Counted from the stretch's first letter, positions 16,886-27,684 are shown. The stretch: DNA of 64,000 bases from Alphaproteobacteria bacterium (GCA_020632875.1 JACKET010000007.1:62001-126000); one strand, 5' to 3'. Made by a program: numbers and translations. Notes: generated by a model from the sequence alone, not told the origin.

Positions 16886-18319
16886 CTACTGGAACCGGTC
16901 CGCCAACATCCCGAGCAGCCGCGTGTGCAGCCCGCCGAAGGCCCCGTTGCTGAAGATCGCGACCACGTCCCGCGGATGCGCCGCCACCGCGATGGTCCGC
17001 GCGATCTGCTCCGCGTCGTCGAGGACCATCGCATCCACCCCGCGGTCGGCGAGGTCGCGCACCAGCCGGTCGCTGTCGAACCGCTGATCCTCGGGGATGC
17101 TCGATGTGTCGAAGGGACGCGCGATGATCACCCGGTCCGCGTCGTCGAACGACTCGGCGTACGCGTGCTGGAAGACGTTCCGCCGCGACGTCGCGGAGCG
17201 CGGCTCCCAAGCGATCCAGAGCCTGCGCTGGCCGAACCGCTGCCGGAGCGCCTGGATCGTGCTCTTCACCGCGGTCGGGTGATGCGCGAAGTCGTCGATG
17301 ACCGTCACGCCGCCCGGCTCGCCGATGACCTCCTGCCGGCGCTTGATCCCCTGGAACGTCGCGAAGCCCTCGGCGAGCTGATCCGGGGTCGCGCCCGCGC
17401 GGATGGCGGCGGCGGCCGCGGCGACCTGGTTGTACAGGTTGTGCTCGCCCACGAGCGAGGAGGTGTACGTGCCGACGACCTCCCCGCGGCGGAGCACGCT
17501 GAACGTCATCGTCCCCGTGTCCGGGTCGGTGCTCTCGACGCGGCCGTCCCACTCCTCGCCGGGGCCGTAGCGCCAGACGTCGCACGTCGCGTCCGTGGCG
17601 ACGTCGCGGGCGCCTTCGTCGTCCCAGCGCACGACGAGGCAGCCGTTCGCCGGCATGATGGCGACGAGCTTCCGGAAGCTCTGCTTCACGTGGTCGAGGT
17701 CGGTGTAGATGTCGGCGTGGTCGAACTCGACCGACGTGAGGATGGCCGTGACCGGGCGGTAGTGAAGGAACTTCGGGCCCTTGTCGAAGAACGCGGTGTC
17801 GTACTCGTCGCCCTCGATCACGAAGTGCGAGCCGCCGCCGGTCCGTGCGGTGCGGTCGAAGTTCTTCGCGATGCCGCCGATGAGGAAGCCCGGCGCGAGG
17901 CCCGCCGCTTCGAGCAGCCAGGCGGTGATCGACGTCGTGGTGGTCTTGCCGTGCGTGCCCGCGACCACGACATTGTGGGCGTCCTTCATGAAGAGATGGC
18001 CGAGCAGCTCGGGGAACGAGCAGTACGGGATGTCGCTCGCGAGCAGCCGCTCGGCCTCTTCGTACACCGCCCGCACGACGTTCCCGACCACGACGAGGTC
18101 GGGCCGGTGATCGAGGTTCTTCGCAACGAACCCCTCCATCGGGCGGATGCCGAGCCCCTCGAGGTAGGTCGACATGGGCGGATACACACCCTTGTCGGAG
18201 CCCGTCACGGTGTACCCGGCGTCGACGAGCATGCCGGCGAGCGCGCCCATGGCGGTGCCGCAGATGCCCATGATGTGGATGGTCTTCAGGGGGGAGGGGA
18301 GGGTGTCGGTGTGCGGCAC
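16886..18319 (-). CDS. mpl: UDP-N-acetylmuramate:L-Ala-gamma-D-Glu-meso-DAP ligase
   Basis: This 477-residue Mur-ligase-family enzyme reattaches recovered murein tripeptide to UDP-MurNAc in cell-wall recycling. It shows the N-terminal Rossmann motif HIMGICGTAMG, SDKGVYPPMS, the ATP loop GTHGKTTTTS and the FLIGGIAKNF segment specific to Mpl. The GTG at 18319 follows GGAGC. It lies 11 bp after the glycosyltransferase stop on the same strand, so the two are probably cotranscribed. Mpl implies meso-DAP peptidoglycan and a Gram-negative recycling route. Confidence 0.95.
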   Translation of the reverse strand: MPHTDTLPSPLKTIHIMGICGTAMGALAGMLVDAGYTVTGSDKGVYPPMSTYLEGLGIRPMEGFVAKNLDHRPDLVVVGNVVRAVYEEAERLLASDIPYCSFPELLGHLFMKDAHNVVVAGTHGKTTTTSITAWLLEAAGLAPGFLIGGIAKNFDRTARTGGGSHFVIEGDEYDTAFFDKGPKFLHYRPVTAILTSVEFDHADIYTDLDHVKQSFRKLVAIMPANGCLVVRWDDEGARDVATDATCDVWRYGPGEEWDGRVESTDPDTGTMTFSVLRRGEVVGTYTSSLVGEHNLYNQVAAAAAAIRAGATPDQLAEGFATFQGIKRRQEVIGEPGGVTVIDDFAHHPTAVKSTIQALRQRFGQRRLWIAWEPRSATSRRNVFQHAYAESFDDADRVIIARPFDTSSIPEDQRFDSDRLVRDLADRGVDAMVLDDAEQIARTIAVAAHPRDVVAIFSNGAFGGLHTRLLGMLADRFQ

Positions 18320-18330
18320 GGGGGCTCCGG

Positions 18331-19002
18331 TCAGCGGTAGCGCGCGACGGCCTGGAGGATGCGGACGCCCGCGCGGAGGGACCCCGTGAGACTACCGCTG
18401 ATCTTGCTCCGTCCGGCCCTGCGCTTGCGGTAGGGCAGGGGGATCTCGAGGATCCGCAGGCCGTGGTGCACGGCCTTCATCTGCATCTCGACGTTCCAGC
18501 CCCAGGTCGGATCCTCCATCTCGAGCTCGACGAGCCGGTCCCAGCGGATGGCGCGGAACGGGCCCATGTCGCGGTACCGATGGCCGGTCGTGAGGTGGAT
18601 GAGGCTCGTCGCGAGGCCGTTGCCGAAGACCTGCACCGCGGTGAGCGCGTGGGGCTCGGCGCTCCAGGTACGGTCGATCTGCACGAGGTCGGCCCGGCCC
18701 TCCGCGATGGGGCGCACCAGATCGTCCATCCGGGTGGGGTCGTCTGCATGATCGCCGTCGAGGATCACGAGGATGTCGGGCGGGTCGGTGGCGAGGTGCG
18801 CCATGCCCGTCTGCACCGCGGTCCCATAGCCGCGCCGCGGCTCGTGGAGGACCTCGGCGCCATGGGCCCGCGCGACCGCCGCCGTGTCGTCGTCGGACCC
18901 GTTGTCGACCACGACCACCCGCACGTGCGGCGGCACGTCGCGCAGAACGGCCGGAAGCGAGCCGGCTTCGTTCAGGGCGGGGATGACGACGGCGACGTTC
19001 AT
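18331..19002 (-). CDS. GT2 family glycosyltransferase
   Basis: The 223-residue product is a single GT-A domain with VIPALNEAGSLP, the nucleotide-binding DNGSDDDT and the metal-binding LDGDHADDP motif, then RDMGPFRAIRW and a Lys/Arg-rich end (YRKRRAGRSK). It resembles dolichol/polyprenol-phosphate mannosyl- and glucosyltransferases but has no C-terminal membrane helices. It is divergent from the DsbD-like gene across 78 bp and reads into mpl, so an envelope glycan role is likely. Confidence 0.88.
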   Translation of the reverse strand: MNVAVVIPALNEAGSLPAVLRDVPPHVRVVVVDNGSDDDTAAVARAHGAEVLHEPRRGYGTAVQTGMAHLATDPPDILVILDGDHADDPTRMDDLVRPIAEGRADLVQIDRTWSAEPHALTAVQVFGNGLATSLIHLTTGHRYRDMGPFRAIRWDRLVELEMEDPTWGWNVEMQMKAVHHGLRILEIPLPYRKRRAGRSKISGSLTGSLRAGVRILQAVARYR

Positions 19003-19080
19003 GGATGGGTTCCTGGCTGCGAGGCATTATCTGGATGGTGTGAAGCAGTCCGGCCCCGCGGTCGGAAACGTGAGGAACCC

Positions 19081-19512
19081 ATGTCCACCGCAGTGCTGTG
19101 CTGGATGCTCGTCGGGGGCGCGCTCGCGAACCCCTACGCAGACCGCACCGAGCCCGTGGCCGTCGAGAGCCAGCCGTTCGAGTGGGTCGTGCCCGACCTC
19201 GCGGCGCGAGAGGTCGAGCTGATCCTGCGGATCCCCGAGGGCTACGCGGTGTACCGCGAGAACATCCGGATCGAGGCGGCGAAGGGCCCCGTGTCGCTCG
19301 GCGAGCCGGTGTTCCCCGAGCCGAAGCTCGCGTCCGACCCCGGCAACCCCGAGGAATACCGCGCGCTCTACGATGGCGACATCGCCGTGCGGGTGCCGGT
19401 GAAGGGCTCCGGCGTGCTCGAGCTGACCCTCGAGCACCAGGGCTGCCGCAAGGGCCTGTGCTGGCCGATCACCACGTCGACCCACGCGGTGCGGGTGGTG
19501 AGCGGTGGCTGA
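19081..19512 (+). CDS. Stand-alone DsbD alpha-domain-like protein
   Basis: The 143-residue product has a signal peptide (cleavage near residue 16) and one domain like the N-terminal periplasmic domain of thiol:disulfide interchange protein DsbD. Matching features are PEGYAVYRENIRI and the cysteine pair in HQGCRKGLCWP, which corresponds to the redox-active pair of DsbD-alpha. The membrane and thioredoxin domains of DsbD are absent here and next door. It may hand electrons to periplasmic disulfides with a reductant encoded elsewhere. Its stop overlaps the Hsp33 start by 8 bp. Confidence 0.82.
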   Translation: MSTAVLCWMLVGGALANPYADRTEPVAVESQPFEWVVPDLAAREVELILRIPEGYAVYRENIRIEAAKGPVSLGEPVFPEPKLASDPGNPEEYRALYDGDIAVRVPVKGSGVLELTLEHQGCRKGLCWPITTSTHAVRVVSGG

Positions 19513-20230
19513 CGCGAACGGGATGCTGACCCGCGCGGTGGTCGGCGATGCGCGGGCGCTGCGCGTCGACGTGCGCGCGATCGCCGAGCACGGCGCCGAT
19601 CTCCACGGTCTCACGGGCGATGCGCGGGCCTGGTTCGTCGATGGCCTCGTGTGCGCGACCCTGCTCTCGGCCTACCTCGACGAGGGCGAGCGCCTGACGA
19701 TGCAGGTCCAGGCGAGCGAGCCGCGGTTCGCGTTCACGGCCGACGTGAGCGACACGGGCGGCGTCCGGGCGCGGCTGTCGCCTTCCGACGTGCGTGGCGC
19801 GGGCCACATCCAGGGCATCATGCTCGTGCTGAAGAGCGTGGTGGGCCGCGAGGTCTACCGCGGCGCCACCGAGGTCGATCACCCGTCGTTCGCCGAGATG
19901 CTGAGCGGGCACCTCGCGCAGTCGTCTCAGACCGAAGCGCGCGTGCGCGTGGAGGGCGGTGTCGGGGCGTTCGTCGAGCGCCTGCCCGACGGCGGTGACG
20001 ACGATCTCGGGCCCGTTGCGGATGCCGTGCTCGCCGGCCTCGACGGCCAGGCGTTCCCGCTGCGGTGGGAGTGCAGCTGCTCCGACGAGCGCGTGCTCTC
20101 CATGCTCGCGGGGCTCGGGGCCGCCGAGCTGCAGGCGATGATCGACGAAGACCACGGCGCCGTCGTCACGTGCAACTTCTGCACGCGGGCGGTGACGCTC
20201 TCGGAAGATCAGCTCCGCGGCCTACTGTAG
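19505..20230 (+). CDS. hslO: Redox-regulated chaperone Hsp33
   Basis: The 241-residue protein matches Hsp33, a holdase activated when its zinc-bound cysteines oxidise. It carries HIQGIMLVLKS, the SSQTEARV element and the C-terminal zinc centre CSCS plus CNFC. The GTG start at 19505 overlaps the end of the DsbD-alpha-like gene, so the two are coupled. A periplasmic thiol protein and a cytosolic thiol-switch chaperone in one operon suggest a shared oxidative-stress response. Confidence 0.93.
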   Translation: MADANGMLTRAVVGDARALRVDVRAIAEHGADLHGLTGDARAWFVDGLVCATLLSAYLDEGERLTMQVQASEPRFAFTADVSDTGGVRARLSPSDVRGAGHIQGIMLVLKSVVGREVYRGATEVDHPSFAEMLSGHLAQSSQTEARVRVEGGVGAFVERLPDGGDDDLGPVADAVLAGLDGQAFPLRWECSCSDERVLSMLAGLGAAELQAMIDEDHGAVVTCNFCTRAVTLSEDQLRGLL

Positions 20231-21733
20231 GCCGGCCAGGTAGATCTCGGGGCGCGGGACGATCGCGAGCAGCTCGCCGGTCGTCTTGTCGACGAAGGCG
20301 GCCCAGCCCTTGCCGGCGCGGGTGAGCTTCACGCCGACGAGCTGGCCCTCGGGCACGCGTCGGGCGTGCGTGAGCAGCAGGGTCGCGGCGCCCGCCAGCT
20401 CGAGGTGGCCGTCTTTCACGGCGCGGGCCTGGTGGGCCTCCCACAGGGCGACGAACACGTTGGGCCGGCGGACCGGGCGCTCGCTCTCGATCACCGCATC
20501 GGGCAGCAGATCGCGCAGCACGTCGAGGTGCTCGTGCAGCTCGACCGTCTCGGTCGCGTCGACCTGCGGCGCCGGCGCGGACGGAGCCGTCTCGTCGGCC
20601 TCGGGCTCGGGCGGCAGGGGCGGAGGTGCGGGCGGAGACGTGGTGAGGCCACTGCTCTTCGCGACCTCGGCCAGGATCTCGGTGGCGCGCATCGGGGGCG
20701 GCGTGGGCGTCTCGATGCGGCGGCCCTGCGGCTCTTCGGCGCGGGGAGCGGCGGGCTCGGGCGTGGCCTTGCGGGGAGGCGCGGACACGCGCTCGGGCGA
20801 TGGCTCGGTCGTGTAGACCTTGATCGCTTCGACGGCGGACCGGCCGGACTTCGCACGCGGAGCGCGCTCGAGCAGGCTCTTGCTGCGGCGCTTCGACCCC
20901 TTGCCAGTGGGCTCGCGCGCTTCGGATGCCGCGTCGACGTCGGTGGAGCTCAGGCTGGCCGGATCGAGCTCGGGCGCGCGGGGCGGCGGCGGAGGGGGCG
21001 TGGCCTTCGCCTTCTTCTTCGGCTCGGGCGGGACGGCCACGGGCTCGCGCGGCTGCGCGGGCTGGGGCGTCATGCGGGCCTTGGCCTCGGCGGCGAGCCG
21101 ACGGGCCAGCGCCACCGGATCCTCTTTCGGCTGATCGGTCTTCGCGGCCGGATTCTTCTGGATGATCGAGGGCTTCGGAGGCTCGGGCTCGGGGATCGTC
21201 TCGGCGGCGCGCTTCTTCTCGGCCTCGGCCGCGATGCGGGCCTTCGCCTCTTCGGCGAGGCGCTTGGCGAGCGCCACGGGATCTTCCTTCACGACGGGCT
21301 TCTCGGGCTCGGGCGCCTTCTGTGCGGCGAGGCGCGCTTTGGCCTGCTCGGCGAGCTGACGCGCGAGCTCTTTCGGATCGAGCCGACCCGCGGGGCCCCC
21401 GAGCAGCGTGGGCTCGTCTTCGGAGAGCTCGCGGCGCTTCTCGGGCGACAGGCCCCCCTTGCGGGGCAGCGGCTGCGGATCGCCCACGTCGTCGGACGCG
21501 GACGCGAGGCGTGCGGCGAGCGCGCGCGGATCGACCGACAGCAGCGACTCGTCGAGGCCTGCGGAGGAGCGGCCGATCGCGTTCTCGAGATCGCCGAAGT
21601 TCGTCTCGTCGTCGACGGGGAGGACCCCGTTCGCCCGCTTCTGCTGGAGCGCCACCTCGGTGTGCTCGTCGGCGGCCGGACCGCTCTTCATCGAAGGAAG
21701 CGCGGGCGCGTCGTACGGATTCTCGTTGCCCAT
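20222..21733 (-). CDS. Low-complexity Pro/Ala/Glu-rich protein with helical repeats
   Basis: About 503 residues. Residues 90-230 repeat a unit like DPVALAKRLAEEAKARI at least three times, predicted as amphipathic helices. The middle is a Pro-rich linker. The last 100 residues look folded, with NVFVALWEAHQAR and LVGVKLTRAGKGW. No signal peptide or membrane segment is seen. Three in-frame ATGs are possible; 21733 has GGAG at a good distance and is preferred over 21748 and 21760. It overlaps the convergent hslO end. Function is unknown; a cytoplasmic scaffold is possible. Confidence 0.7.
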   Translation of the reverse strand: MGNENPYDAPALPSMKSGPAADEHTEVALQQKRANGVLPVDDETNFGDLENAIGRSSAGLDESLLSVDPRALAARLASASDDVGDPQPLPRKGGLSPEKRRELSEDEPTLLGGPAGRLDPKELARQLAEQAKARLAAQKAPEPEKPVVKEDPVALAKRLAEEAKARIAAEAEKKRAAETIPEPEPPKPSIIQKNPAAKTDQPKEDPVALARRLAAEAKARMTPQPAQPREPVAVPPEPKKKAKATPPPPPPRAPELDPASLSSTDVDAASEAREPTGKGSKRRSKSLLERAPRAKSGRSAVEAIKVYTTEPSPERVSAPPRKATPEPAAPRAEEPQGRRIETPTPPPMRATEILAEVAKSSGLTTSPPAPPPLPPEPEADETAPSAPAPQVDATETVELHEHLDVLRDLLPDAVIESERPVRRPNVFVALWEAHQARAVKDGHLELAGAATLLLTHARRVPEGQLVGVKLTRAGKGWAAFVDKTTGELLAIVPRPEIYLAGLQ

Positions 21734-21803
21734 CCGGTTCCGCTCCATCCCAACCCCCATTACTTATGGGATGGCCGGCGCGTTGCCTCGTCAAAGGATT
21801 CTC

Positions 21804-22442
21804 ATGGCCGATAGTTCCGCTGGGAATACGCCGATCCCGTGGGTCGGGGTCGAGTCGTCGGGCCCGGTCCTCGTGCTCGTGCGGCACGGGCGCACCGCCT
21901 GGAACGCCGAGCAGCGCTTCCTCGGCCAGACCGACCTGCCGCTCGACGACGTGGGCGCGTCCGAGGTCGAGGCGCTCGGGGCCCGCATCGGCGGGGCTTT
22001 CGACGCGATCTACAGCTCGCCGCTGCGGCGGGCCCTGCAGACCGCCGAGGCCCTGGGTCCGCTGCAGGGTGTCGTGCCCGCGATCACCGAGCTGAACCAG
22101 GGCGTGCTCGAGGGTCTCGGGGTCGCAGAGGGCTTCGAGCGCTACCGCGACTGGTTCCGCGAGTGGGCCGACGACCCCGAGAAGGCGTGTGTCCCCGGCG
22201 GCGAGAGCCTCGGCGACGTCCGTGACCGCGCGGTCCCCGCGGTGCTCGGCATCGCGCGGGCCCACGAGCGCGGCGTGATCGCGGTCGTCACCCACCAGAT
22301 GGTCATCGCCGCCGTGTGCTGCCACGCAGCGGGTGCGCCGCTCCGCGACTACCGCGAGTACACCGTGCCGAACCTCGCCGTGTCCGTCCTCCGGATGCGG
22401 GGCGAGCAGCTGGAGGTGGCGGCGCACGGCCGCACGGTGTAG
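21804..22442 (+). CDS. Histidine phosphatase superfamily protein
   Basis: The 212-residue product has the phosphohistidine motif LVRHGRTAWN near residue 30, YSSPLRRALQTAE and a later THQMVI histidine, the pattern of the phosphoglycerate-mutase-like phosphatases. It is not long enough for the cofactor-dependent glycolytic mutase and more likely acts on a small phosphoester such as alpha-ribazole phosphate or a sugar phosphate. AAAGGA precedes the ATG. It leads a plus-strand run that includes the NtrC-like regulator 9 bp downstream. Confidence 0.88.
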   Translation: MADSSAGNTPIPWVGVESSGPVLVLVRHGRTAWNAEQRFLGQTDLPLDDVGASEVEALGARIGGAFDAIYSSPLRRALQTAEALGPLQGVVPAITELNQGVLEGLGVAEGFERYRDWFREWADDPEKACVPGGESLGDVRDRAVPAVLGIARAHERGVIAVVTHQMVIAAVCCHAAGAPLRDYREYTVPNLAVSVLRMRGEQLEVAAHGRTV

Positions 22443-22451
22443 GCGGGCGCG

Positions 22452-23885
<1,434 letters not shown>

Positions 23886-24194
23886 ATGCGCCATCTCTCC
23901 CTGACCCTCCTCGTGCTCGCGGGCTGCGATTTCTCGGAGGAGAGGTTCCTCGTGAAGGGCGTCGACCGCTGGTGCGAGCTGTCGGCCGAGTGCGCGGGCA
24001 CCTTCGAGAAAGACGCCTGTATCGACGTGATGCGGCTCCCCGACCGCTCGGCCTGCGAGTACGACACGGTGAGCGCCCAGGACTGTTACGACCAGCTTCC
24101 CGAGGCGCAGTGCATCGACGACGATGTCCTCGGTACGCGGTATCTCGACGTTCCGGGCGCCTGCGAGGCCGTCTGGAACTGTCCGGAGGAGTGA
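23886..24194 (+). CDS. Small Cys-rich lipoprotein
   Basis: The 102-residue product begins directly after the regulator stop and has a lipobox (LVLAGC). Eight further cysteines are spread through a short acidic domain in pairs such as WCELSAEC and CYDQLPEAQC, suggesting a disulfide-knit fold. The layout resembles the lipoprotein at 47319. Its stop overlaps the next start as TGATG. Function is unknown. Confidence 0.75.
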   Translation: MRHLSLTLLVLAGCDFSEERFLVKGVDRWCELSAECAGTFEKDACIDVMRLPDRSACEYDTVSAQDCYDQLPEAQCIDDDVLGTRYLDVPGACEAVWNCPEE

Positions 24195-25699
24195 TGGAAG
24201 ACATTCGCCTCGAGGCCGGCCGCCACCACCTCGCCAAGGGCGAGGCCGCGACGAACGGCGCCGACTGGGCTTCGGCCCGCGCGCACTTCGAGTCTGCGCT
24301 CCTCCAGTTCCGCGGCCCCGATCTGCTGCTCGGCGAAGGGCACGCCTACCGCGGGCTCGCCGGTGCCGCCCTGGGCGCGGGCGACCCCGCCGAAGCCGAG
24401 GCGCGGTTCCGCCAGGCCATCCGGTCGTACCGCGACGTCCGCGCGCTCCTCGATCGCGTCGACGACGAGGGCGTGGCGAGCGAGCACCGCAACGACGCCC
24501 TCGAGGGCGAGGCCATCGCGCAGGTCACGCTCGGCGAGCTCCTCCTGCGGCAGGGCCGCGAGGCCGAGGCCCGCGAGGCCCGCGACTGGGCCCGGGCCGC
24601 GTACGACGCCTTGAGCGGGCGCCCGTCCGAGGCGAGCCTGTGGGCGCTCACCGGGCGCCTCGCGGTGCGCGACGGCGACGACGAAGAGGCGGGTCACGCC
24701 TACAGCCGCGCCCTGGCCCTGCACGAGCGCTTCGGCGATCTCGCCGGCCAGGCCACCGTGCTGCGCGCCATGGCCGAGATCGCGCGTCTCGAAGACGACT
24801 TCACGGTGGCCGAGGGCTACCTGAAGCGCGCCCTGGCGCTGGCTCGCCAGATCGGGAACAAGCGGCTCGAAGCGCGCACGCTCGCCGGGCTCGGCGCCGT
24901 GGCGCGCCAGACGGGCGACGCCGACTCGGCGAAGCTCGCGTACGAGCAGGTCCGCGAGCTTGCGAAGAAGGCCGGTGACACCGAGATGCTCGGCTTCGCG
25001 CACCTCAACCTCGGCGAGATCCACTCGCTGGAGGGCGATGCCGACGCCGTGTCGCACCTCCGCGAGGCCGTCCGGCTGCTGGGCGCGCTCGGCGTGCACC
25101 ATGCCGTCGCGGCGGCCCTCCACCACGCGGCGTCCCACGCGCTCGGCCTGAAGCGCTACGACATCGCGCTGGCCACGGCCGAGGGCGCGCGGCGCACGTG
25201 GCGGGGCATGGATCCGATCCGGGGCGTGGGCCAGGCGCTGCGCCTCGAGGTGAAGGCGCTCGCCGGGATGAGAGACTGGCGGAGCGTGCTCGCCGTCGCG
25301 CACGTCCGCGCGGATCTGGTCGGTGACTCGCAGCCGAACGCCGAAGAGGTGCGTGAGTTCTACCGCCAGCGCGCGCCGAGCGAGTGGCTCGACGAGATCG
25401 ACGCGCTGTCGCCGCCGGCCCGCATGGCCGATGCCGAGCGCCGCGTGGCGCACGCCCTCCAGCCGCTGCTGGAGCGCCATGGCCTCGCCGTCACCGACCT
25501 CGGCTCGGTCGCCGCGGGACTCGCGCTGCTCGACGTGCTCCGCAAGAGCGACGACCCCGCGCTCTACCGCGACGACCTCGACGAGCTGCCGAACGACGCG
25601 CTCGAAGAGATGCCGCCCGAAGACGACGCGTTCTTCGTGATCGTGGGCGACCCGAACACGGCGCTCATCGCCGAGCCCGGCAGCGACGAGAGCGAGTGA
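24194..25699 (+). CDS. TPR-repeat protein
   Basis: The 501-residue protein is all-helical with at least seven tetratricopeptide-like repeats between residues 5 and 390, for example AYRGLAGAALGAGDPAEAEA and TLAGLGAVARQTGDADSAKL. The acidic end, after about residue 440, carries LEEMPPEDDAFF. No enzyme motif is seen. It is coupled to the lipoprotein upstream and followed at one base by the beta-propeller gene, so it is probably a protein-interaction scaffold in that unit, perhaps under the NtrC-like regulator. Confidence 0.82.
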   Translation: MEDIRLEAGRHHLAKGEAATNGADWASARAHFESALLQFRGPDLLLGEGHAYRGLAGAALGAGDPAEAEARFRQAIRSYRDVRALLDRVDDEGVASEHRNDALEGEAIAQVTLGELLLRQGREAEAREARDWARAAYDALSGRPSEASLWALTGRLAVRDGDDEEAGHAYSRALALHERFGDLAGQATVLRAMAEIARLEDDFTVAEGYLKRALALARQIGNKRLEARTLAGLGAVARQTGDADSAKLAYEQVRELAKKAGDTEMLGFAHLNLGEIHSLEGDADAVSHLREAVRLLGALGVHHAVAAALHHAASHALGLKRYDIALATAEGARRTWRGMDPIRGVGQALRLEVKALAGMRDWRSVLAVAHVRADLVGDSQPNAEEVREFYRQRAPSEWLDEIDALSPPARMADAERRVAHALQPLLERHGLAVTDLGSVAAGLALLDVLRKSDDPALYRDDLDELPNDALEEMPPEDDAFFVIVGDPNTALIAEPGSDESE

Positions 25700-25700
25700 G

Positions 25701-26786
25701 TTGAGCTCGCGCGACACCTGCACCTTCGCGATCTCGCGCGACGGCAAGCACCTCGCGGTGGGCGACGGCCCCGAGGTGCTCGTCTACCGGGGCGACGGGC
25801 AGCCCGCCTGGAAGCACTTCTGCGACGGGATCATCGTGGGCCTCGCGTTCGTCGGGGCACACCTCGCGGTCGTCGACGCCGAGGGGAACGTCGTCTTCTT
25901 CAGCGCCCCGGACGGCCGCCGGGTCGAGGCCCTGCGCATCGAGTGGACCTGCCTCGGCGCGTGCCACTCGCCCGACGGCGCCTTCGCGGTCATCACGGCC
26001 GACGGGCTCGTGTTCTGCGAATCGAACGGCGCGCAGCGCCCCATCCCGCTGCGGGACCTCGCGGTCGCTTCGTTCGGTCCCGACCGCAACAGCATCGCGC
26101 TGGCCGACCGGCACGGGAACCTCACGGCGATGGACGCCAACACGGGCGCCCCGTGGGGCTCCCTGGCGCTCGGAGCCCCCGTCGGCAGCGTCCAGTGGTG
26201 CTACCAGGGTCACTGGGTCGTGGCGATGGGCTCCTCGGTCCTCCGCATCGACGGCGGCGCGACCACCCTGATGGGCCGTACGGATCTCCCGAAGCCCGTG
26301 AGCCAGGTCACGCTCAGCTCGGATGGCGCGATCGCGGCCGCCCTGATGCCGCCCGAGAACGTCGGCATCATCGAGATGCACGCCCACCGCTACGTGGGCG
26401 ACGTGATCTTCCGGCGCGCGGTGCACGGCGTCGAGTTCGGCCGCCAGGCGTTGCTCGGCGTGGGCTTCGACGATGGCGACGCGAACACGGTCGACCTGAT
26501 GACCCGCGCCACGGCACGCACCGAGCCGCACCCGGGGCGCGGGCGGAACAACTGGAACCTCGACATGCAGTTCGAGGCCGCGCCGCTGCGGGGCGCCGTG
26601 ACCTACCTGCGCGCGGGCGGCGCGCCGATCGCGGAGTTCCACGGGTACGCGGAGGACGAAGCGGGGGAGGGCGGCTCGCGGAACACGGGCTGCAAGATCG
26701 CGCTGCTGATCTTCTTCATGTTCTTCCTCGGGCTCACGGGGTGCCTGAGCTTCCTCTTCGTCATGCGGTGGTTCGGCTACCTGTAG
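25701..26786 (+). CDS. WD40-like beta-propeller protein with C-terminal membrane anchor
   Basis: The 361-residue product starts at TTG (25701), one base after the TPR gene. Residues 5-315 contain repeated strands like ISRDGKHLAVGDG, SPDGAFAVITADG and LSSDGAIAAALMPP, typical of WD40/PQQ-like propellers. A hydrophobic helix, ALLIFFMFFLGLTGCLSFLF, ends the protein and anchors it. With no signal peptide, the propeller is probably cytoplasmic. It is the last gene of the run beginning at 21804. Confidence 0.75.
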   Translation: MSSRDTCTFAISRDGKHLAVGDGPEVLVYRGDGQPAWKHFCDGIIVGLAFVGAHLAVVDAEGNVVFFSAPDGRRVEALRIEWTCLGACHSPDGAFAVITADGLVFCESNGAQRPIPLRDLAVASFGPDRNSIALADRHGNLTAMDANTGAPWGSLALGAPVGSVQWCYQGHWVVAMGSSVLRIDGGATTLMGRTDLPKPVSQVTLSSDGAIAAALMPPENVGIIEMHAHRYVGDVIFRRAVHGVEFGRQALLGVGFDDGDANTVDLMTRATARTEPHPGRGRNNWNLDMQFEAAPLRGAVTYLRAGGAPIAEFHGYAEDEAGEGGSRNTGCKIALLIFFMFFLGLTGCLSFLFVMRWFGYL

Positions 26787-27121
26787 CGGGCATCGACGTG
26801 GCTCGTTCGCGGTCGAGCTACGAGCGCTTCAGGGCCTCACGCAGATGACGCAGAAGGACGCAGATGACGCAGAAACCAGGCCGTTCGGGCGTCGAGCGTC
26901 CTCGTTTCCCCGGGCACCATCGACGGGGATTGTACCGCCAGGACCGTGAACGACGAGAAGGTCCACGCGCAACGTCCAGGTGTCGCGAGGGCGTCTCGAT
27001 GGCCGGGTCGGAGAGAGTGACTTCGCGCGGACCGGAGTCGGAATTCACCAGAGCAGGCGGGCGTTCGGGCTGCTCGGGTGAAGTGGTTCGTCTGCACCGT
27101 TCTCGCTCTGTTGGGGGCGTC
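26787..27121. other. 335-bp spacer with a dispersed-repeat copy
   Basis: Apart from the repeat copy at 26813-27080 nothing is recognised between the convergent beta-propeller and NUDIX genes. Confidence 0.75.
26813..27080 (-). repeat. Dispersed repeat, copy C3
   Basis: In reverse orientation this copy carries GGGCCTCACGCAGATGACGC, the complement of the TCTGCGT block, then CCAGGCCG. At the far end are CACCAGAGCAGGCGGGCGTT and GGGCTGCTCGGGTG. The central 120 bases differ from other copies while the ends are conserved. Confidence 0.7.
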
Positions 27122-27598
27122 TCAGCTCGACCGCAACCGCTCGAGCAGTCCCACGGGGAAGAGCGCGTCGGCCCCGGTCCTGAAGCGGTCGAGCGGGCGC
27201 CACGCGACGTCGACGACGAAGTCGCCGTCCCGGAAGGAGAAGGCATCCGCGACCGCGAGGCCGGGCGACTCCAGCTCGACCTCGAACACGAAGACGATCT
27301 CGTGCCCGATGGTGCCGTGGTGGTCGTAGATGTTCTCCATCACGCCCAGGCTCCCCACGATGCGGGCCTTCGCTTCGATCTCCTCGGCGATCTCCCGCAC
27401 GAGCGCATCCGCCGCCCGCTCGCCCAGCTCGATGCCACCGCCCGGCGGCCGCCAGCCCTTCACGTCTCCACGGTCGTCCAGCACGGCCATGACGAGGATC
27501 GCGTCGCCGCGGTACACCACACCGATCGATGTCGCGCGGACGCGGGGCTCCGGGCGCCAGGCGCGGGTCGACTCGGCGTCGCTCGTTCCCTTCGGCAT
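27122..27598 (-). CDS. NUDIX hydrolase
   Basis: The 158-residue product has a full Nudix box, GGGIELGERAADALVREIAE with EE following, preceded by RPPG. NUDIX enzymes cleave nucleoside diphosphates linked to another moiety. The ATG at 27598 is chosen because upstream in-frame sequence is low-complexity and crosses a heptamer array. The substrate cannot be told from sequence. Confidence 0.9.
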   Translation of the reverse strand: MPKGTSDAESTRAWRPEPRVRATSIGVVYRGDAILVMAVLDDRGDVKGWRPPGGGIELGERAADALVREIAEEIEAKARIVGSLGVMENIYDHHGTIGHEIVFVFEVELESPGLAVADAFSFRDGDFVVDVAWRPLDRFRTGADALFPVGLLERLRSS

Positions 27599-27660
27599 CT
27601 CGGCCCCAACATACCGCAGCCCGGTGCCTGGCCCTGTGGACCCTGGTTCGGACGCCCTTC

Positions 27661-27684
27661 GGTCCACGGTCCACGGTCCACGGT
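27661..27684. repeat. 7-bp tandem repeat (GGTCCAC)3
   Basis: Three exact GGTCCAC units plus a partial fourth lie between the NUDIX start and the ComEA-like gene end. This is the fourth heptamer array in the window. Confidence 0.85.
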
